DNA of 64,000 nt from Tenacibaculum sp. M341 (GCF_004337695.1 NZ_SJXJ01000004.1:62001-126000), one strand, 5' to 3'. Positions 24,501 to 32,886 are shown, counted from the first letter of the stretch. The notes: generated by a model not told the origin, from the sequence alone. A program made the numbers and translations.

Positions 24501-25427
24501 ATGAAAAAAGTAGTTATAGCTGCAGCCTTATTATTAAGTAGTATTTCATTTGCTCAAACAGTTGAAGAGTTAAAAGCAGAAAAAGCAAAGAAAGCAGCTG
24601 AAGTAGCAAAGATTCAAGGTGAAGTAGATGCATTACAAGCAAAGATTGATGCGTTTCCAGGATGGAAGTTTGGTGCTTTTGGTACTATTGGTGCTAATTT
24701 TTCAGGATTTGCAGATTGGTATTCAAATGCAGTACCTAATTCATCTGCTGGTAACATTGGTGTTACTGTAAATGGATATGCTAACTTAGATAGAGAAAAA
24801 TATTTTTGGAGAAACTCTGGGAATTTAAATTTAGGTTGGGTAAAGTTAGATGACAAAAATGATCCAACTGATGATACAAGTTTTAGAGGAACTACAGATG
24901 TATTTACCATCACATCTTTATTCGGGTATAAATTAACAGATAAGTTAGCGGTTTCTACCTTAGGAGAATATAGAACGTCATTTATTAGTAATTTCAATGA
25001 TCCTGGATATTTAGATTTAGGGGTTGGTATTACTTGGACGCCAATTAAAGAATTAGTAGTAGTTGCACATCCTTTAAACTATAACTTAGTGTTTAGTAGT
25101 ACTGGTGTAGATTTCCAATCTTCATTAGGGGCTAAAATTGTTGCTGAGTACAACAAAACTGTTGGTAAGTTTAAGTTCAGATCTAATTTATCTACATTCC
25201 AAAGTTATGAATCTTCAGATTTATCAAATGCAACTTGGATTAACTCTTTAGGATTTAATATCTGGAAAGGTATTGGAGTAGGTTTAGAGTCTGGTTTACG
25301 TGTTAACAAGCAAGAAACGTTTAACCTTGCTTTAGATGGAGCAGGAAATCAATTATATTCTAGTTTAGATGCTACACCTAGTGTTATTCAATCATACTGG
25401 TTAGTTGGTTTAAGCTACGGATTCTAA
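24501..25427 (+). CDS. DUF3078 protein with N-terminal coiled coil
   Basis: A 308-residue exported protein with signal peptide MKKVVIAAALLLSSISFAQ, then a Lys/Ala/Glu-rich coiled coil (about residues 20-52), then a beta-barrel-like region starting GWKFGAFGTIGANFSGFADW and ending with SYGF, a terminal Phe typical of outer-membrane barrels. It is a paralogue of the preceding DUF3078 protein but has a periplasmic coil the other lacks, possibly for oligomerisation or peptidoglycan contact. A strong terminator follows. Confidence 0.83.
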   Translation: MKKVVIAAALLLSSISFAQTVEELKAEKAKKAAEVAKIQGEVDALQAKIDAFPGWKFGAFGTIGANFSGFADWYSNAVPNSSAGNIGVTVNGYANLDREKYFWRNSGNLNLGWVKLDDKNDPTDDTSFRGTTDVFTITSLFGYKLTDKLAVSTLGEYRTSFISNFNDPGYLDLGVGITWTPIKELVVVAHPLNYNLVFSSTGVDFQSSLGAKIVAEYNKTVGKFKFRSNLSTFQSYESSDLSNATWINSLGFNIWKGIGVGLESGLRVNKQETFNLALDGAGNQLYSSLDATPSVIQSYWLVGLSYGF

Positions 25428-25447
25428 TAAAAAAGTAAATAAAAAAT

Positions 25448-25478
25448 AAAACCTCAAGTGAAATAATCTTGAGGTTTT
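25448..25478 (+). terminator. Terminator after the second DUF3078 gene
   Basis: AAAACCTCAAG pairs with CTTGAGGTTTT, nine-base loop, followed by TT and a T-rich tail. Confidence 0.88.
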
Positions 25479-25502
25479 TTATTTTTACAAAAAAAATACA
25501 AA

Positions 25503-26561
25503 ATGACATTACTTATAATTTACGCGGTTTTATCAATCTTCTTTTCTTTTTTGTGCTCTATTTTAGAGGCAGTCTTGTTAAGTGTAACCCCTACATTTGT
25601 GAATGTAAAAAAGAAAGAAGGTAAAGCTTTTGCAGAAGGTTTAGAAATTTTAAAGAATGACGTAGATAAACCTTTAATTGCAATTTTAACATTAAATACA
25701 ATAGCACATACAGTTGGAGCAATCTTAGTAGGTGCGCAAGCAAAGAATGTTTTTAATGATGAGGGTAACGGTGTATTTATTGTTTCAGCAGTAATGACAG
25801 TGTTAATTTTAGTTGCTTCTGAAATTATTCCTAAAACTATTGGTGCTACTTACTGGAAATCTTTAGCAGGTTTTACAACCAAAGCATTAAACGTTTTAAT
25901 TTTTATTTGTAAGTATACTGGACTTATTTGGGTATTACAGCTTTTTACCAAGTTATTTGGTAAAGGAGGACACGGAGAAAGTGTATTAAGTAGAGAAGAT
26001 TTTTCAGCAATGACTGAAATAGCAGAAAAGGAAGGTGTTTTTCAGGAAAGTGAAAGTAAGGTGATTAAAAACATGTTGAGTTTTAAAGAAATTGCAACAA
26101 AACATATTATGACACCTCGTACTGTATTGGTTACAGCAGATGCAAATCAAACAATCCAATCTTTTTTTGAAGCTAATTCAAAGTTACGTTTTTCACGTAT
26201 TCCATTATATTCAGAAAAATCAGATAATATTGTAGGTTATTTTTTAAAAGATCAACTGTTAGAAGCAATAATTAGAGGAAAAGGAGAGGAGAAGTTAGAG
26301 ACAATTAAGAGAGAAATTATTGTAACTAAAAGAGATTTACCAATTCCTGAATTATTTGAAAAATTAGTCGAAAAAAGAGAGCATATAGCCTTAGTAGTAG
26401 ACGAATATGGATCTGTAAGTGGTTTAGTAACACAAGAAGATGTTATTGAAACATTGTTAGGTTTAGAAATTATGGATGAGAGTGATAATGTTGAAGATTT
26501 ACAGAATTTAGCCCGTAAAAGTTGGGAACAAAGGGCTAAAAGATTAGGAATTATAGAATAA
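25503..26561 (+). CDS. CNNM-domain membrane protein with CBS pair (hemolysin C/CorC-like)
   Basis: A 352-residue protein with a DUF21/CNNM transmembrane domain of about four helices (residues 1-145, including SEIIPKTIGATYW) and a CBS pair (about 195-335, with MTPRTV and LVVDEYGSVSGLVTQEDVIE). It lacks the C-terminal CorC_HlyC domain that larger family members carry. CNNM proteins are linked to Mg2+ or other cation export; regulation by nucleotide binding to the CBS pair is expected. Monocistronic between two terminators. Confidence 0.88.
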   Translation: MTLLIIYAVLSIFFSFLCSILEAVLLSVTPTFVNVKKKEGKAFAEGLEILKNDVDKPLIAILTLNTIAHTVGAILVGAQAKNVFNDEGNGVFIVSAVMTVLILVASEIIPKTIGATYWKSLAGFTTKALNVLIFICKYTGLIWVLQLFTKLFGKGGHGESVLSREDFSAMTEIAEKEGVFQESESKVIKNMLSFKEIATKHIMTPRTVLVTADANQTIQSFFEANSKLRFSRIPLYSEKSDNIVGYFLKDQLLEAIIRGKGEEKLETIKREIIVTKRDLPIPELFEKLVEKREHIALVVDEYGSVSGLVTQEDVIETLLGLEIMDESDNVEDLQNLARKSWEQRAKRLGIIE

Positions 26562-26585
26562 TAAAAAATCTTTTTTTATATAAAT

Positions 26586-26616
26586 AATGCTTTCAGTTTT
26601 TTAATTGGAAGCATTT
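26586..26616 (+). terminator. Terminator after the CNNM/CBS gene
   Basis: AATGCTTTCA pairs with TGGAAGCATT (one G-U pair), followed by TTTTT. Confidence 0.75.
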
Positions 26617-26837
26617 TTTAATTATAATATATGTCAAAACTGACTAAGTTATCTTAGTATTGTTTCTAACACAATTTTTCAAGTAAAAAACATTTAAGCA
26701 ATTGTAGATCATACAATTTTAGGGTTGTCTTTGTTTTTTTTTTAATAATTTTATTGGATGGTCTAACCAAGATATTTTTTAGTAATTAGTAAATTGGGGG
26801 ATTGACTGATTTTACTTTAAATATTAAAGACCTTTCT
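26617..26837. other. Intergenic stretch without a recognised gene
   Basis: AT-rich sequence with no credible coding frame and no clear promoter; it leads into a plus-strand terminator hairpin at 26838-26866, so an unannotated small RNA could be encoded here. A GGGGG run at 26794-26798 is the only unusual composition. Confidence 0.4.
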
Positions 26838-26866
26838 GCCTTTCCTTTTTTAGGAAAGGCTTTTTT
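26838..26866 (+). terminator. Orphan rho-independent terminator
   Basis: GCCTTTCC pairs with GGAAAGGC and is followed by six T. It is 220 bases past the terminator of the previous gene, with no coding gene between, so it probably ends a separate short transcript. Confidence 0.75.
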
Positions 26867-26982
26867 ATTCTTTAAAAGAATGAATTATATGTTGAAATTA
26901 AGGTGTCTACCTTTATTTTGTTTAATAAAAAAAAACGGTATGCTTTTTGAAAATAAATTAATGTCATTAAAGTTTCAGGTAT

Positions 26983-27008
26983 AAAAAAAGGAGTGATATT
27001 CTCACTCC
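26983..27008 (-). terminator. Minus-strand terminator after the 14-codon frame
   Basis: GGAGTGA (26990-26996) pairs with TCACTCC (27002-27008); on the minus strand seven T follow. It ends a transcript that comes from the region between it and the tRNA-Cys terminator. Confidence 0.75.
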
Positions 27009-27028
27009 CTTATTACATATTTTCTTAT

Positions 27029-27073
27029 TTACTGTCCCCCAACATGTAAACAAGCATTTTTACGGTTTTTCAT
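27029..27073 (-). CDS. Possible 14-residue microprotein or leader-like peptide
   Basis: ATG at 27071-27073 on the minus strand opens a frame MKNRKNACLHVGGQ ending in TAA, 20 bases before a terminator hairpin. An AT-rich leader lies upstream with a possible TTTG (27123-27126) and a weak -7-like TACATATG (27091-27098), spaced 24 bases. No gene follows on that strand, so it is not a classical attenuator. It may be a real microgene, or the transcript may act as RNA. Confidence 0.35.
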   Translation of the reverse strand: MKNRKNACLHVGGQ

Positions 27074-27142
27074 TTTTTAAAATTTAAACCCATATGTATA
27101 TCGTTCTGACACGTGAATTTTTCAAAAGTCACAAAAAATAAA

Positions 27143-27168
27143 AAAACCTGTAAAAAATTACAGGTTTT
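27143..27168 (-). terminator. Terminator of the tRNA-Cys transcript
   Basis: AAAACCTGTAA pairs with TTACAGGTTTT, four-base loop, three bases past the tRNA 3' end on the minus strand and followed by a T-rich tail. Confidence 0.85.
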
Positions 27169-27170
27169 GA

Positions 27171-27240
27171 GGTGTCGAGCGGATTCGAACCGCTGTAGAT
27201 GGTGTTGCAGACCACTGCCTAGCCACTCGGCCACGACACC
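27171..27240 (-). tRNA. tRNA-Cys (anticodon GCA)
   Basis: On the minus strand the acceptor GGTGTCG pairs with CGACACC; D-arm GCC...GGC, anticodon loop CTGCAAC giving anticodon GCA, and T-arm AGCGG-TTCGAAT-CCGCT all fold. The 3' CCA is not encoded. The length is 70 nt. It has its own promoter and terminator. Confidence 0.97.
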
Positions 27241-27253
27241 TAATTGGTGAATG

Positions 27254-27283
27254 CAAATTTAAACTTTTTCTTCTTTATAGCAA
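27254..27283 (-). promoter_or_regulatory. Promoter of tRNA-Cys
   Basis: On the minus strand TTG (plus 27281-27283), 19 bases, then TAAATTTG (plus 27254-27261), a full Bacteroidota promoter 13 bases before the tRNA. Confidence 0.65.
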
Positions 27284-27290
27284 GCTTTTT

Positions 27291-27653
27291 TTAACTTTTA
27301 CTTTGTTGAGACATAATAATAGTTACTTCACCAACATTACCACCAATAGGAGGGTTAATTTTAGATACACTAACTGTCGCTTCTTCAACCATTTGAGATT
27401 CTTTGAAAATTCTGTCTAAAATTCGTTGTGCTACATGTTCTAATAGCTTAGATCTAATTAACATCTCCTCTTTTACTATTTTATTTAGTAAAACATAGTC
27501 AACTGTATCGTCTAAATCGTCAGATTTTGCCGAAATATTCAAATCTGTTTTCACTTCAAGATCGACTCTATATTCTGATCCGATTTTAGCTTCTTCTTCT
27601 AAACAACCGTGATTGGTAAATATTTTTATATCGTTAACTCTTATAATTCCCAT
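27291..27653 (-). CDS. folB: Dihydroneopterin aldolase FolB
   Basis: Splits 7,8-dihydroneopterin into 6-hydroxymethyl-dihydropterin and glycolaldehyde in folate synthesis. The 120-residue length, the N-terminal IFTNHGCLEEEAKIGSEYRV with the catalytic Glu/Tyr region, DTVDYVLLNKIV and the C-terminal KINPPIGGNVGEVTI are all family-typical. Its ATG overlaps the stop codon of the upstream beta-propeller gene (TAATG), so it is likely translationally coupled to it. Confidence 0.94.
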   Translation of the reverse strand: MGIIRVNDIKIFTNHGCLEEEAKIGSEYRVDLEVKTDLNISAKSDDLDDTVDYVLLNKIVKEEMLIRSKLLEHVAQRILDRIFKESQMVEEATVSVSKINPPIGGNVGEVTIIMSQQSKS

Positions 27654-30484
27654 TATTTTATTTCAAAAGTTTGTGTTTCGTTATTTAAGGTTACTTTGTA
27701 CTTTCCTTTAGGTAGGTATGTTTTTTTGTTTTTAGCTTCCTTTAAGATGCTGTCTTTGTGTTCTTTTTTATAGTCTTTCAATCCTTTTTCATTAAAAGAT
27801 ACATCAAAGAATGCTTCGTTAAAGCCTTTTACAGCATCAAAAGTAATAGTATTTACCTTTATTTTATCTGCAAAAATATCTAAAACTACTTTCTTACTGC
27901 TATTCACGTAAAAAGGTATTCCCATTTCAGGAGTGTTAGGTTTTAGCCACTTACTCCATGAGCTTCCCCAAAACTTATTTTTTCTCATATTTTTAACAGG
28001 AAAAACATGTGTTGATTTATTCTGTATCTCTTTAGAGAATGCTTGTAAAGCTGAAATATCAGCTTTGTACAAGCTTCTACCATGTGTTCCTACTATTAAA
28101 TGTTTAGCTTTTGGCTGTATAACTAAATCATGTACTGCTACATTAGGTAAGTTTTTAGAAAAAGCTTCCCATGTATTTCCTTGGTCTAATGAAACATATA
28201 AGCCGTTATCAGTTCCTACATACAAAACATTTTCATTAGCAGTATCTTCTTTGATAACATTTACAGGAGAGGAAGGAATGTTTTTACCAATATTTTTCCA
28301 AGTTTTTCCATAATTATCAGATACGTATACATACGAACCAAAATCATCCCAACGATAGCCATTTAAAGTTACATATACGCGTTCTTTTTTATATTTAGAA
28401 GCAATTACTCTACTAACCCATAAATCGGCAGGTAACGAATTAGAAATGGTTTCCCAGCTTCCTCCGCCATTTTTGGTGATTTTAACCAATCCATCGTCAG
28501 AACCAGTGTAAATTAATCCAAATTGAAAAGGGCTTTCGTTAATAGTTGTTAATGTTCCATAGGCTACATTTCCTTTTTTACCACCTTTAGTTAAATCATC
28601 AGAAATAGTTTCCCATTTATCTCCCTTGTTTAAAGATCTATGTAGTTTATTTCCTCCTAAATATAAAATATCTTGATTGTGTTTTGATAGCAAAATTGGT
28701 GTTTGCCAGTTAAAACGATACGGATTTTCTCCAAGTGTATGTTTTGGTTGAATGTAAGTTTGCTTACCAGTTTTTCTATTTATTCTGAAATAATTTCCAA
28801 ACTGATATCCTGTATAAACAATATCAGGATTTCTATCATCAACCTGAACTTGCATTCCATCACCTCCCATAAGAGATTGGTATGGGTTTTTACCAGATTG
28901 TAGCCACGATTTATCTGTTTTTGCTGTATGTTTGGCTGTCCAAACACCATTATCTTGCAAACCTCCATATACATTATACGGAGTTTGGTTGTCGGCATAT
29001 ACAGCGTAAAACTGACCTACTGGAGGTGTATTTAATTTTAACCAACTTTCTCCATCATCATAAGAAATATTTAAACCACCATCGTTTCCGTCAATTAAAT
29101 GTCCTTGAACTTTTGGATTCACCCAAAGTGTTTGATGATCAGCATGTACGTTTTCTCTACTAATAGAAACAAATGTTTTTCCTCCGTCTTTAGATTTTAA
29201 AATTGGAACTCCCATTACATAAATACCATTTACGTCTTGTGGGTCAACACGAATTTCACCAAAATAGTAACCGTATGAATAGTATAAGTCATCTAAATAA
29301 CCATCGTGAGTTTTTTTCCAATATTTTCCTCCGTTTAGGGTCTTAAAAACTTCAGCTCCAATAACAGGTGTATCAAATAACAATGAATTAGCGTTTTCTA
29401 AATACTTTGCTAAATCAATTGGTTTAACAGTACCTGATCGTACCATTTGTTTTACATTTTCAGCTCTATATTTTTCCTGAAAACCATTCGTTTTTAAATA
29501 AGAGTTTAGTTTTTTGTCTGTTAGTTTTAAAAATTCGTCTACAGACATGGTTTTAAAATCTTCTTTATCTAAAGCGTTTGACGAATCTTTATCTTTCTTT
29601 TCTTTTTCCCTTCGGAATTGATTATCGTGAAAAGCATATACTGTATTATCATCATATACAGCCAAACCAATTCTACCTACACCGTCACCATTCGGAAAAC
29701 CATTGTTTTCAGAAACTTTAATCCAGTTAGTTCCTGCATCCGTAGATTTATAAATAGCAGAATTTTTTCCATCACCATCAAAATTCCATGCTTTACGATC
29801 TCTTTCCCAAGAAGCAGCATAAAGCGTGTTGAAGTTGTTAGGAGATGCTTGTATATCAATTATTCCAGTTGCATTATTAATGAATAAGGTTTTATTCCAT
29901 GTAGCACCACCGTCTGTAGTTTTATAAATACCTCTTTCTTCATTGTTAGAATATAGATGTCCTAAAACTCCCACAATAACTTCTTCTGGATTGTTAGGGT
30001 TAATTAGTATTCTACCAATATGATGAGAGTCATAAAGTCCAACATTTTTCCATGTCTTACCTTTGTCCTCCGATTTTAAAATACCAATTCCTGCATAAGA
30101 AGATCTAGAAGAATTATTTTCACCAGTACCTACCCAAATAGTTCCATTTTTCCAATTTACAGCTATATCGCCAATATTTTGCGTAGCAGCATTATCAAGA
30201 ATAGGAGTAAACGTGTTACCATTATTTTTTGTATGCCATAATCCACCAGAAGCGTATCCTACATAAAATTCATTAGTGTTTTGTGGATTCACATCAATGT
30301 CTACAACTCTGCCACTCATTACAGTAGGACCAATATTTTCAAAAGGAATATTTTTAACTAAAGAGTTTTTGGTCATTTTTTCTTTTAACTGCAAAGCCTC
30401 TTTAACTTTTAAAGCACCTGTAGGCATTTGTTGTGCGATTATTGAAGAAGAAATAAGTAGCGCACTTAAAAATATTTTTTTCAT
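27653..30484 (-). CDS. Secreted sortilin/VPS10-like beta-propeller protein
   Basis: A 943-residue exported protein with signal peptide MKKIFLSALLISSSIIAQ, then two seven-bladed-type propellers with many BNR/Asp-box turns (SEDKGKTW, STDAGTNW, KDGGKTF, SDNYGKTW, LDQGNTW) and FENIGPTVMSGRV at the start of the first. The C-terminal ~120 residues form a beta domain ending GKYKVTLNNETQTFEIK. Bacteroidota carry several such proteins annotated as glycosyl hydrolases, but no hydrolase active site is evident. Probably periplasmic or outer-surface. It is co-transcribed with folB by a one-base stop/start overlap. Confidence 0.85.
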   Translation of the reverse strand: MKKIFLSALLISSSIIAQQMPTGALKVKEALQLKEKMTKNSLVKNIPFENIGPTVMSGRVVDIDVNPQNTNEFYVGYASGGLWHTKNNGNTFTPILDNAATQNIGDIAVNWKNGTIWVGTGENNSSRSSYAGIGILKSEDKGKTWKNVGLYDSHHIGRILINPNNPEEVIVGVLGHLYSNNEERGIYKTTDGGATWNKTLFINNATGIIDIQASPNNFNTLYAASWERDRKAWNFDGDGKNSAIYKSTDAGTNWIKVSENNGFPNGDGVGRIGLAVYDDNTVYAFHDNQFRREKEKKDKDSSNALDKEDFKTMSVDEFLKLTDKKLNSYLKTNGFQEKYRAENVKQMVRSGTVKPIDLAKYLENANSLLFDTPVIGAEVFKTLNGGKYWKKTHDGYLDDLYYSYGYYFGEIRVDPQDVNGIYVMGVPILKSKDGGKTFVSISRENVHADHQTLWVNPKVQGHLIDGNDGGLNISYDDGESWLKLNTPPVGQFYAVYADNQTPYNVYGGLQDNGVWTAKHTAKTDKSWLQSGKNPYQSLMGGDGMQVQVDDRNPDIVYTGYQFGNYFRINRKTGKQTYIQPKHTLGENPYRFNWQTPILLSKHNQDILYLGGNKLHRSLNKGDKWETISDDLTKGGKKGNVAYGTLTTINESPFQFGLIYTGSDDGLVKITKNGGGSWETISNSLPADLWVSRVIASKYKKERVYVTLNGYRWDDFGSYVYVSDNYGKTWKNIGKNIPSSPVNVIKEDTANENVLYVGTDNGLYVSLDQGNTWEAFSKNLPNVAVHDLVIQPKAKHLIVGTHGRSLYKADISALQAFSKEIQNKSTHVFPVKNMRKNKFWGSSWSKWLKPNTPEMGIPFYVNSSKKVVLDIFADKIKVNTITFDAVKGFNEAFFDVSFNEKGLKDYKKEHKDSILKEAKNKKTYLPKGKYKVTLNNETQTFEIK

Positions 30485-30510
30485 GGATTTGGTTTGATTG
30501 AATACACTTT

Positions 30511-30518
30511 CAAAAATA
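30511..30518 (-). promoter_or_regulatory. -7 box (TATTTTTG) for the beta-propeller/folB transcript
   Basis: Minus-strand TATTTTTG 27 bases ahead of the ATG at 30484. Confidence 0.4.
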
Positions 30519-30602
30519 AAAAATACTTTCCATTTTTATTATTGAATTTTAGAACTGTAAAAATGTGTGTAAAACTTAACTAAAGTTTATCTACTTTTTG
30601 AT

Positions 30603-30610
30603 TAGATTTG
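30603..30610 (+). promoter_or_regulatory. -7 box (TAGATTTG) for rimK
   Basis: Perfect TAnnTTTG 18 bases before the rimK ATG, divergent from the propeller promoter. Confidence 0.45.
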
Positions 30611-30628
30611 TAAAAAGGCGTCTAAAAA

Positions 30629-31531
30629 ATGAATATTTTTATTTTATCTGTTAGTGAGAATATTTACTCCACCAAACGAATTTATGATGAAGCGGTAAAA
30701 CGCGGACACGAAGTTAGTATTATCAATCACATGCGTTGTTCAATTAAGTTAAGTGGAGGTAAACGTCAAATTATTTATGAAGGCGAAGATATAATAGATG
30801 AGCCTGATGTAATTATTCCTAGAATAGGAGCATCTGCTACCCGACATGGAGCTGCTGTAGTAAAGGAGTTTGAAATGAATGGAGTTTACAGCACATCACG
30901 TTCGTTAGGTATAACTCGTGCGCAGAATAAAGTAAGAACGCTACAAATAATGAATAGAAAAGGAATTCCGATTCCTGATACTGTTTTTTCAGTAAATCCT
31001 GAAAATATAGAAGAGCAAATAGAGTTGTTAGGAGGCGCACCTGTAATAATAAAACTTCAAGAAGGTACTCAAGGAATGGGAGTAATGCTTGCTGAAAGTA
31101 AAAAATCTGCAAAATCAATTATTGATACCTGTTATAGAATGAATATGAGCATTCTTTTACAAGAATTTATAAAGGAAAGTAATAGTGAGGATATTCGTGT
31201 TTTTGTTGCGGGAGATAAGGTAATTACTTCCATGAGAAGAAAAGGTTTGGAAGATGATTTTAGATCGAATATCCATCGTGGAGGAACAGGTTTTAAAGAA
31301 GAAATTAGTGATGCAGAAAAATCAATGGCAATTAGAGCAGCAAATTATTTAGGACTACCTGTTGCTGGTGTTGATTTAATTCGCTCTAAAAGAGGTCCGC
31401 TTTTAATAGAGGTAAACTCTACACCAGGTTTACAAGGAATAGAAGCATATACAAAGGTGAATGTTGCCGAAAGAATGATAAAATTTTTAGAAAAAAAATG
31501 TTCAACAAAGAGTTCAAGAACGAGGAAGTAA
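30629..31531 (+). CDS. rimK: RimK-type ATP-grasp alpha-L-glutamate ligase
   Basis: An ATP-grasp ligase of 300 residues, as in E. coli RimK, which adds glutamates to the C-terminus of ribosomal protein S6. Visible features are the N-terminal pre-ATP-grasp part with PDVIIPRIGASATRHG, the ATP-lid region KLQEGTQGMGVML, FIKESNSEDIRVFVAG, and the metal-binding end LLIEVNSTPGLQGIE. The target in this organism is not proved. Its last 34 bases overlap the start of a zinc deacylase/carboxypeptidase gene, suggesting coupled translation and linked function. Confidence 0.93.
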   Translation: MNIFILSVSENIYSTKRIYDEAVKRGHEVSIINHMRCSIKLSGGKRQIIYEGEDIIDEPDVIIPRIGASATRHGAAVVKEFEMNGVYSTSRSLGITRAQNKVRTLQIMNRKGIPIPDTVFSVNPENIEEQIELLGGAPVIIKLQEGTQGMGVMLAESKKSAKSIIDTCYRMNMSILLQEFIKESNSEDIRVFVAGDKVITSMRRKGLEDDFRSNIHRGGTGFKEEISDAEKSMAIRAANYLGLPVAGVDLIRSKRGPLLIEVNSTPGLQGIEAYTKVNVAERMIKFLEKKCSTKSSRTRK

Positions 31532-32460
31532 TAATAAGAGGAGAAAGAGTTGGGTTAGGAGAGTCTAAACTCATTAAAATACCTTTAGATAGGTTGCCAA
31601 CAGGAACATTAATTGAGATTCCAGTGTATGTTTTTAATAGCGAAAAGCCAGGACCTACTATTTTGTTGCAAGGTGGCTTGCATGGAGATGAGGTAAATAG
31701 TGTGGAATTGGTAAGAAGAATGTTAATAGACAAATCGTACAAGATTCACAGAGGTTGTGTTATTGTGTTACCACTACTAAATATTTTTGGTTTTTTAGAT
31801 TTTTCTAGAGAAATGCACGGGAAAGATGTAAATAGAAGTTTCCCTGGCTCTAAAAGAGGTTCATTGGCGAGTAGATTAGCGTATTATTTAATGAAAGAGA
31901 TTACGAAAAATGTTGATTTTGCTATTGATTATCATACTGGAGGAGCTCAAAGAAGTAATTATCCACAGATTAGATATACTCCAGAAGATGAAAATGGCAA
32001 AATGTTAGCTGATATTTTTGGCTCACCATTTAGATTTGGTTCTAAAATGATTGCAAAATCATTCAGAAATGAATGTTTTAGGTACGGAATTCCTGTTATA
32101 GTTTATGAAGGTGGTGAGTCTTTGAGGTTAGATGAATATGCTATTCAAGAAGGAATTTATGGAACACTTAGAGTATTGAAGCATTTTAATATGATAAGCG
32201 ATGATGTACTAATTCCTGAAGAAAAAAAATCAATTTTAATAGAAAAAAAGAGTTGGTTACGAGCAAGAGCTGCAGGAATTTTCAATGCGAAGGTTGCAAA
32301 CGGAGCAATGATTAAAAAAGGAGCTATTATCGGATTTATTATGGATACTTATGGAGAAACAAAATTTCCCGTAAAAGCTCCTAAAGATGGTTATATTATA
32401 GCAAAAAACAACTTTCCTGTAGTTAATTTAGGAGATCCGTTGTTTCATATTGGTTATTAA
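31498..32460 (+). CDS. Succinylglutamate desuccinylase/aspartoacylase-family zinc hydrolase
   Basis: A 320-residue M14-fold hydrolase. Zinc ligands are visible as His62 and Glu65 in GLHGDEVNS and His146 in DYHTGG; the substrate Arg is in DVNRSFPG (Arg113), and the catalytic Glu is in VYEGGE. A C-terminal beta domain resembles a lipoyl-like end (PVKAPKDGYI). The family hydrolyses N-acyl amino acids or acts as carboxypeptidase. Overlap with rimK suggests it may remove or process the glutamates RimK adds, but that is inference; amino-acid catabolism is the alternative. Confidence 0.88.
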   Translation: MFNKEFKNEEVIIRGERVGLGESKLIKIPLDRLPTGTLIEIPVYVFNSEKPGPTILLQGGLHGDEVNSVELVRRMLIDKSYKIHRGCVIVLPLLNIFGFLDFSREMHGKDVNRSFPGSKRGSLASRLAYYLMKEITKNVDFAIDYHTGGAQRSNYPQIRYTPEDENGKMLADIFGSPFRFGSKMIAKSFRNECFRYGIPVIVYEGGESLRLDEYAIQEGIYGTLRVLKHFNMISDDVLIPEEKKSILIEKKSWLRARAAGIFNAKVANGAMIKKGAIIGFIMDTYGETKFPVKAPKDGYIIAKNNFPVVNLGDPLFHIGY

Positions 32461-32480
32461 TTTTGTTTATTTTTTCGTTT

Positions 32481-32508
32481 TTTGTTAAATTAAGCTGAAT
32501 TTAACAAA
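32481..32508. promoter_or_regulatory. 11-bp inverted repeat upstream of the 84-residue gene
   Basis: TTTGTTAAATT (32481-32491) and AATTTAACAAA (32498-32508) are perfectly complementary around AAGCTG. No T-run follows, so it is more likely an operator or leader hairpin than a terminator; it ends 17 bases before the ATG. Confidence 0.5.
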
Positions 32509-32525
32509 TCAAAAAAACAAAAATT

Positions 32526-32780
32526 ATGACAGATTTAATTATTAGTTTACTTACTGGAGCACTTGGTGGTAATATTGCAGGAGCATTATTAAAAAAGTTT
32601 TCTATGGGAACCTTATGGAATTCTGTAGTTGGTATTTTAGGAGGTGGACTTGGAGCTCAATTATTAGGAATGCTAGGCTTAGATTTAGGAGAGCTTATTG
32701 GCAGTATAGCCGGAGGAACTGCCGGAGGTGGTGTGTTAATGGTTGTTATAGGTATAATTAAAAATGCTTTAGGTAAATAA
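32526..32780 (+). CDS. Glycine-rich small membrane protein
   Basis: An 84-residue, highly hydrophobic protein rich in Gly, with three likely membrane segments (residues 4-20, 31-52 and 56-80) built of GxxxG-like patterns (GALGGNIAGALL, GILGGGLGAQLLG, GSIAGGTAGGGV). It resembles the YeaQ/GlsB-type or glycine-zipper small membrane proteins. Such proteins are often stress-induced; no function can be fixed here. Preceded by an 11-bp inverted repeat and followed by a strong bidirectional terminator. Confidence 0.75.
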   Translation: MTDLIISLLTGALGGNIAGALLKKFSMGTLWNSVVGILGGGLGAQLLGMLGLDLGELIGSIAGGTAGGGVLMVVIGIIKNALGK

Positions 32781-32848
32781 ATATTCTGATTGTTTTGGAG
32801 TCAGATATTTTTTATATAGTGACTTTTGAAATAAGAATAATTTAAAAG

Positions 32849-32886
32849 AAAAAGACCAAATTACTTTTAAGTAATTTGGTCTTTTT
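32849..32886. terminator. Bidirectional terminator between convergent genes
   Basis: AAAGACCAAATTACT pairs with AGTAATTTGGTCTTT, with A- and T-runs outside, between the glycine-rich protein gene (+) and the TonB receptor gene (-). Confidence 0.87.

Noticed and set aside
26802..26984. 60-codon plus-strand frame in the gap before tRNA-Cys
   Set aside because: It starts with TTG, runs straight through a strong terminator hairpin and has no protein-like composition.
28882..29887. Several plus-strand frames opposite the beta-propeller gene
   Set aside because: Their compositions are those expected from the complement of a repeat-rich coding region and none has a promoter or family match.
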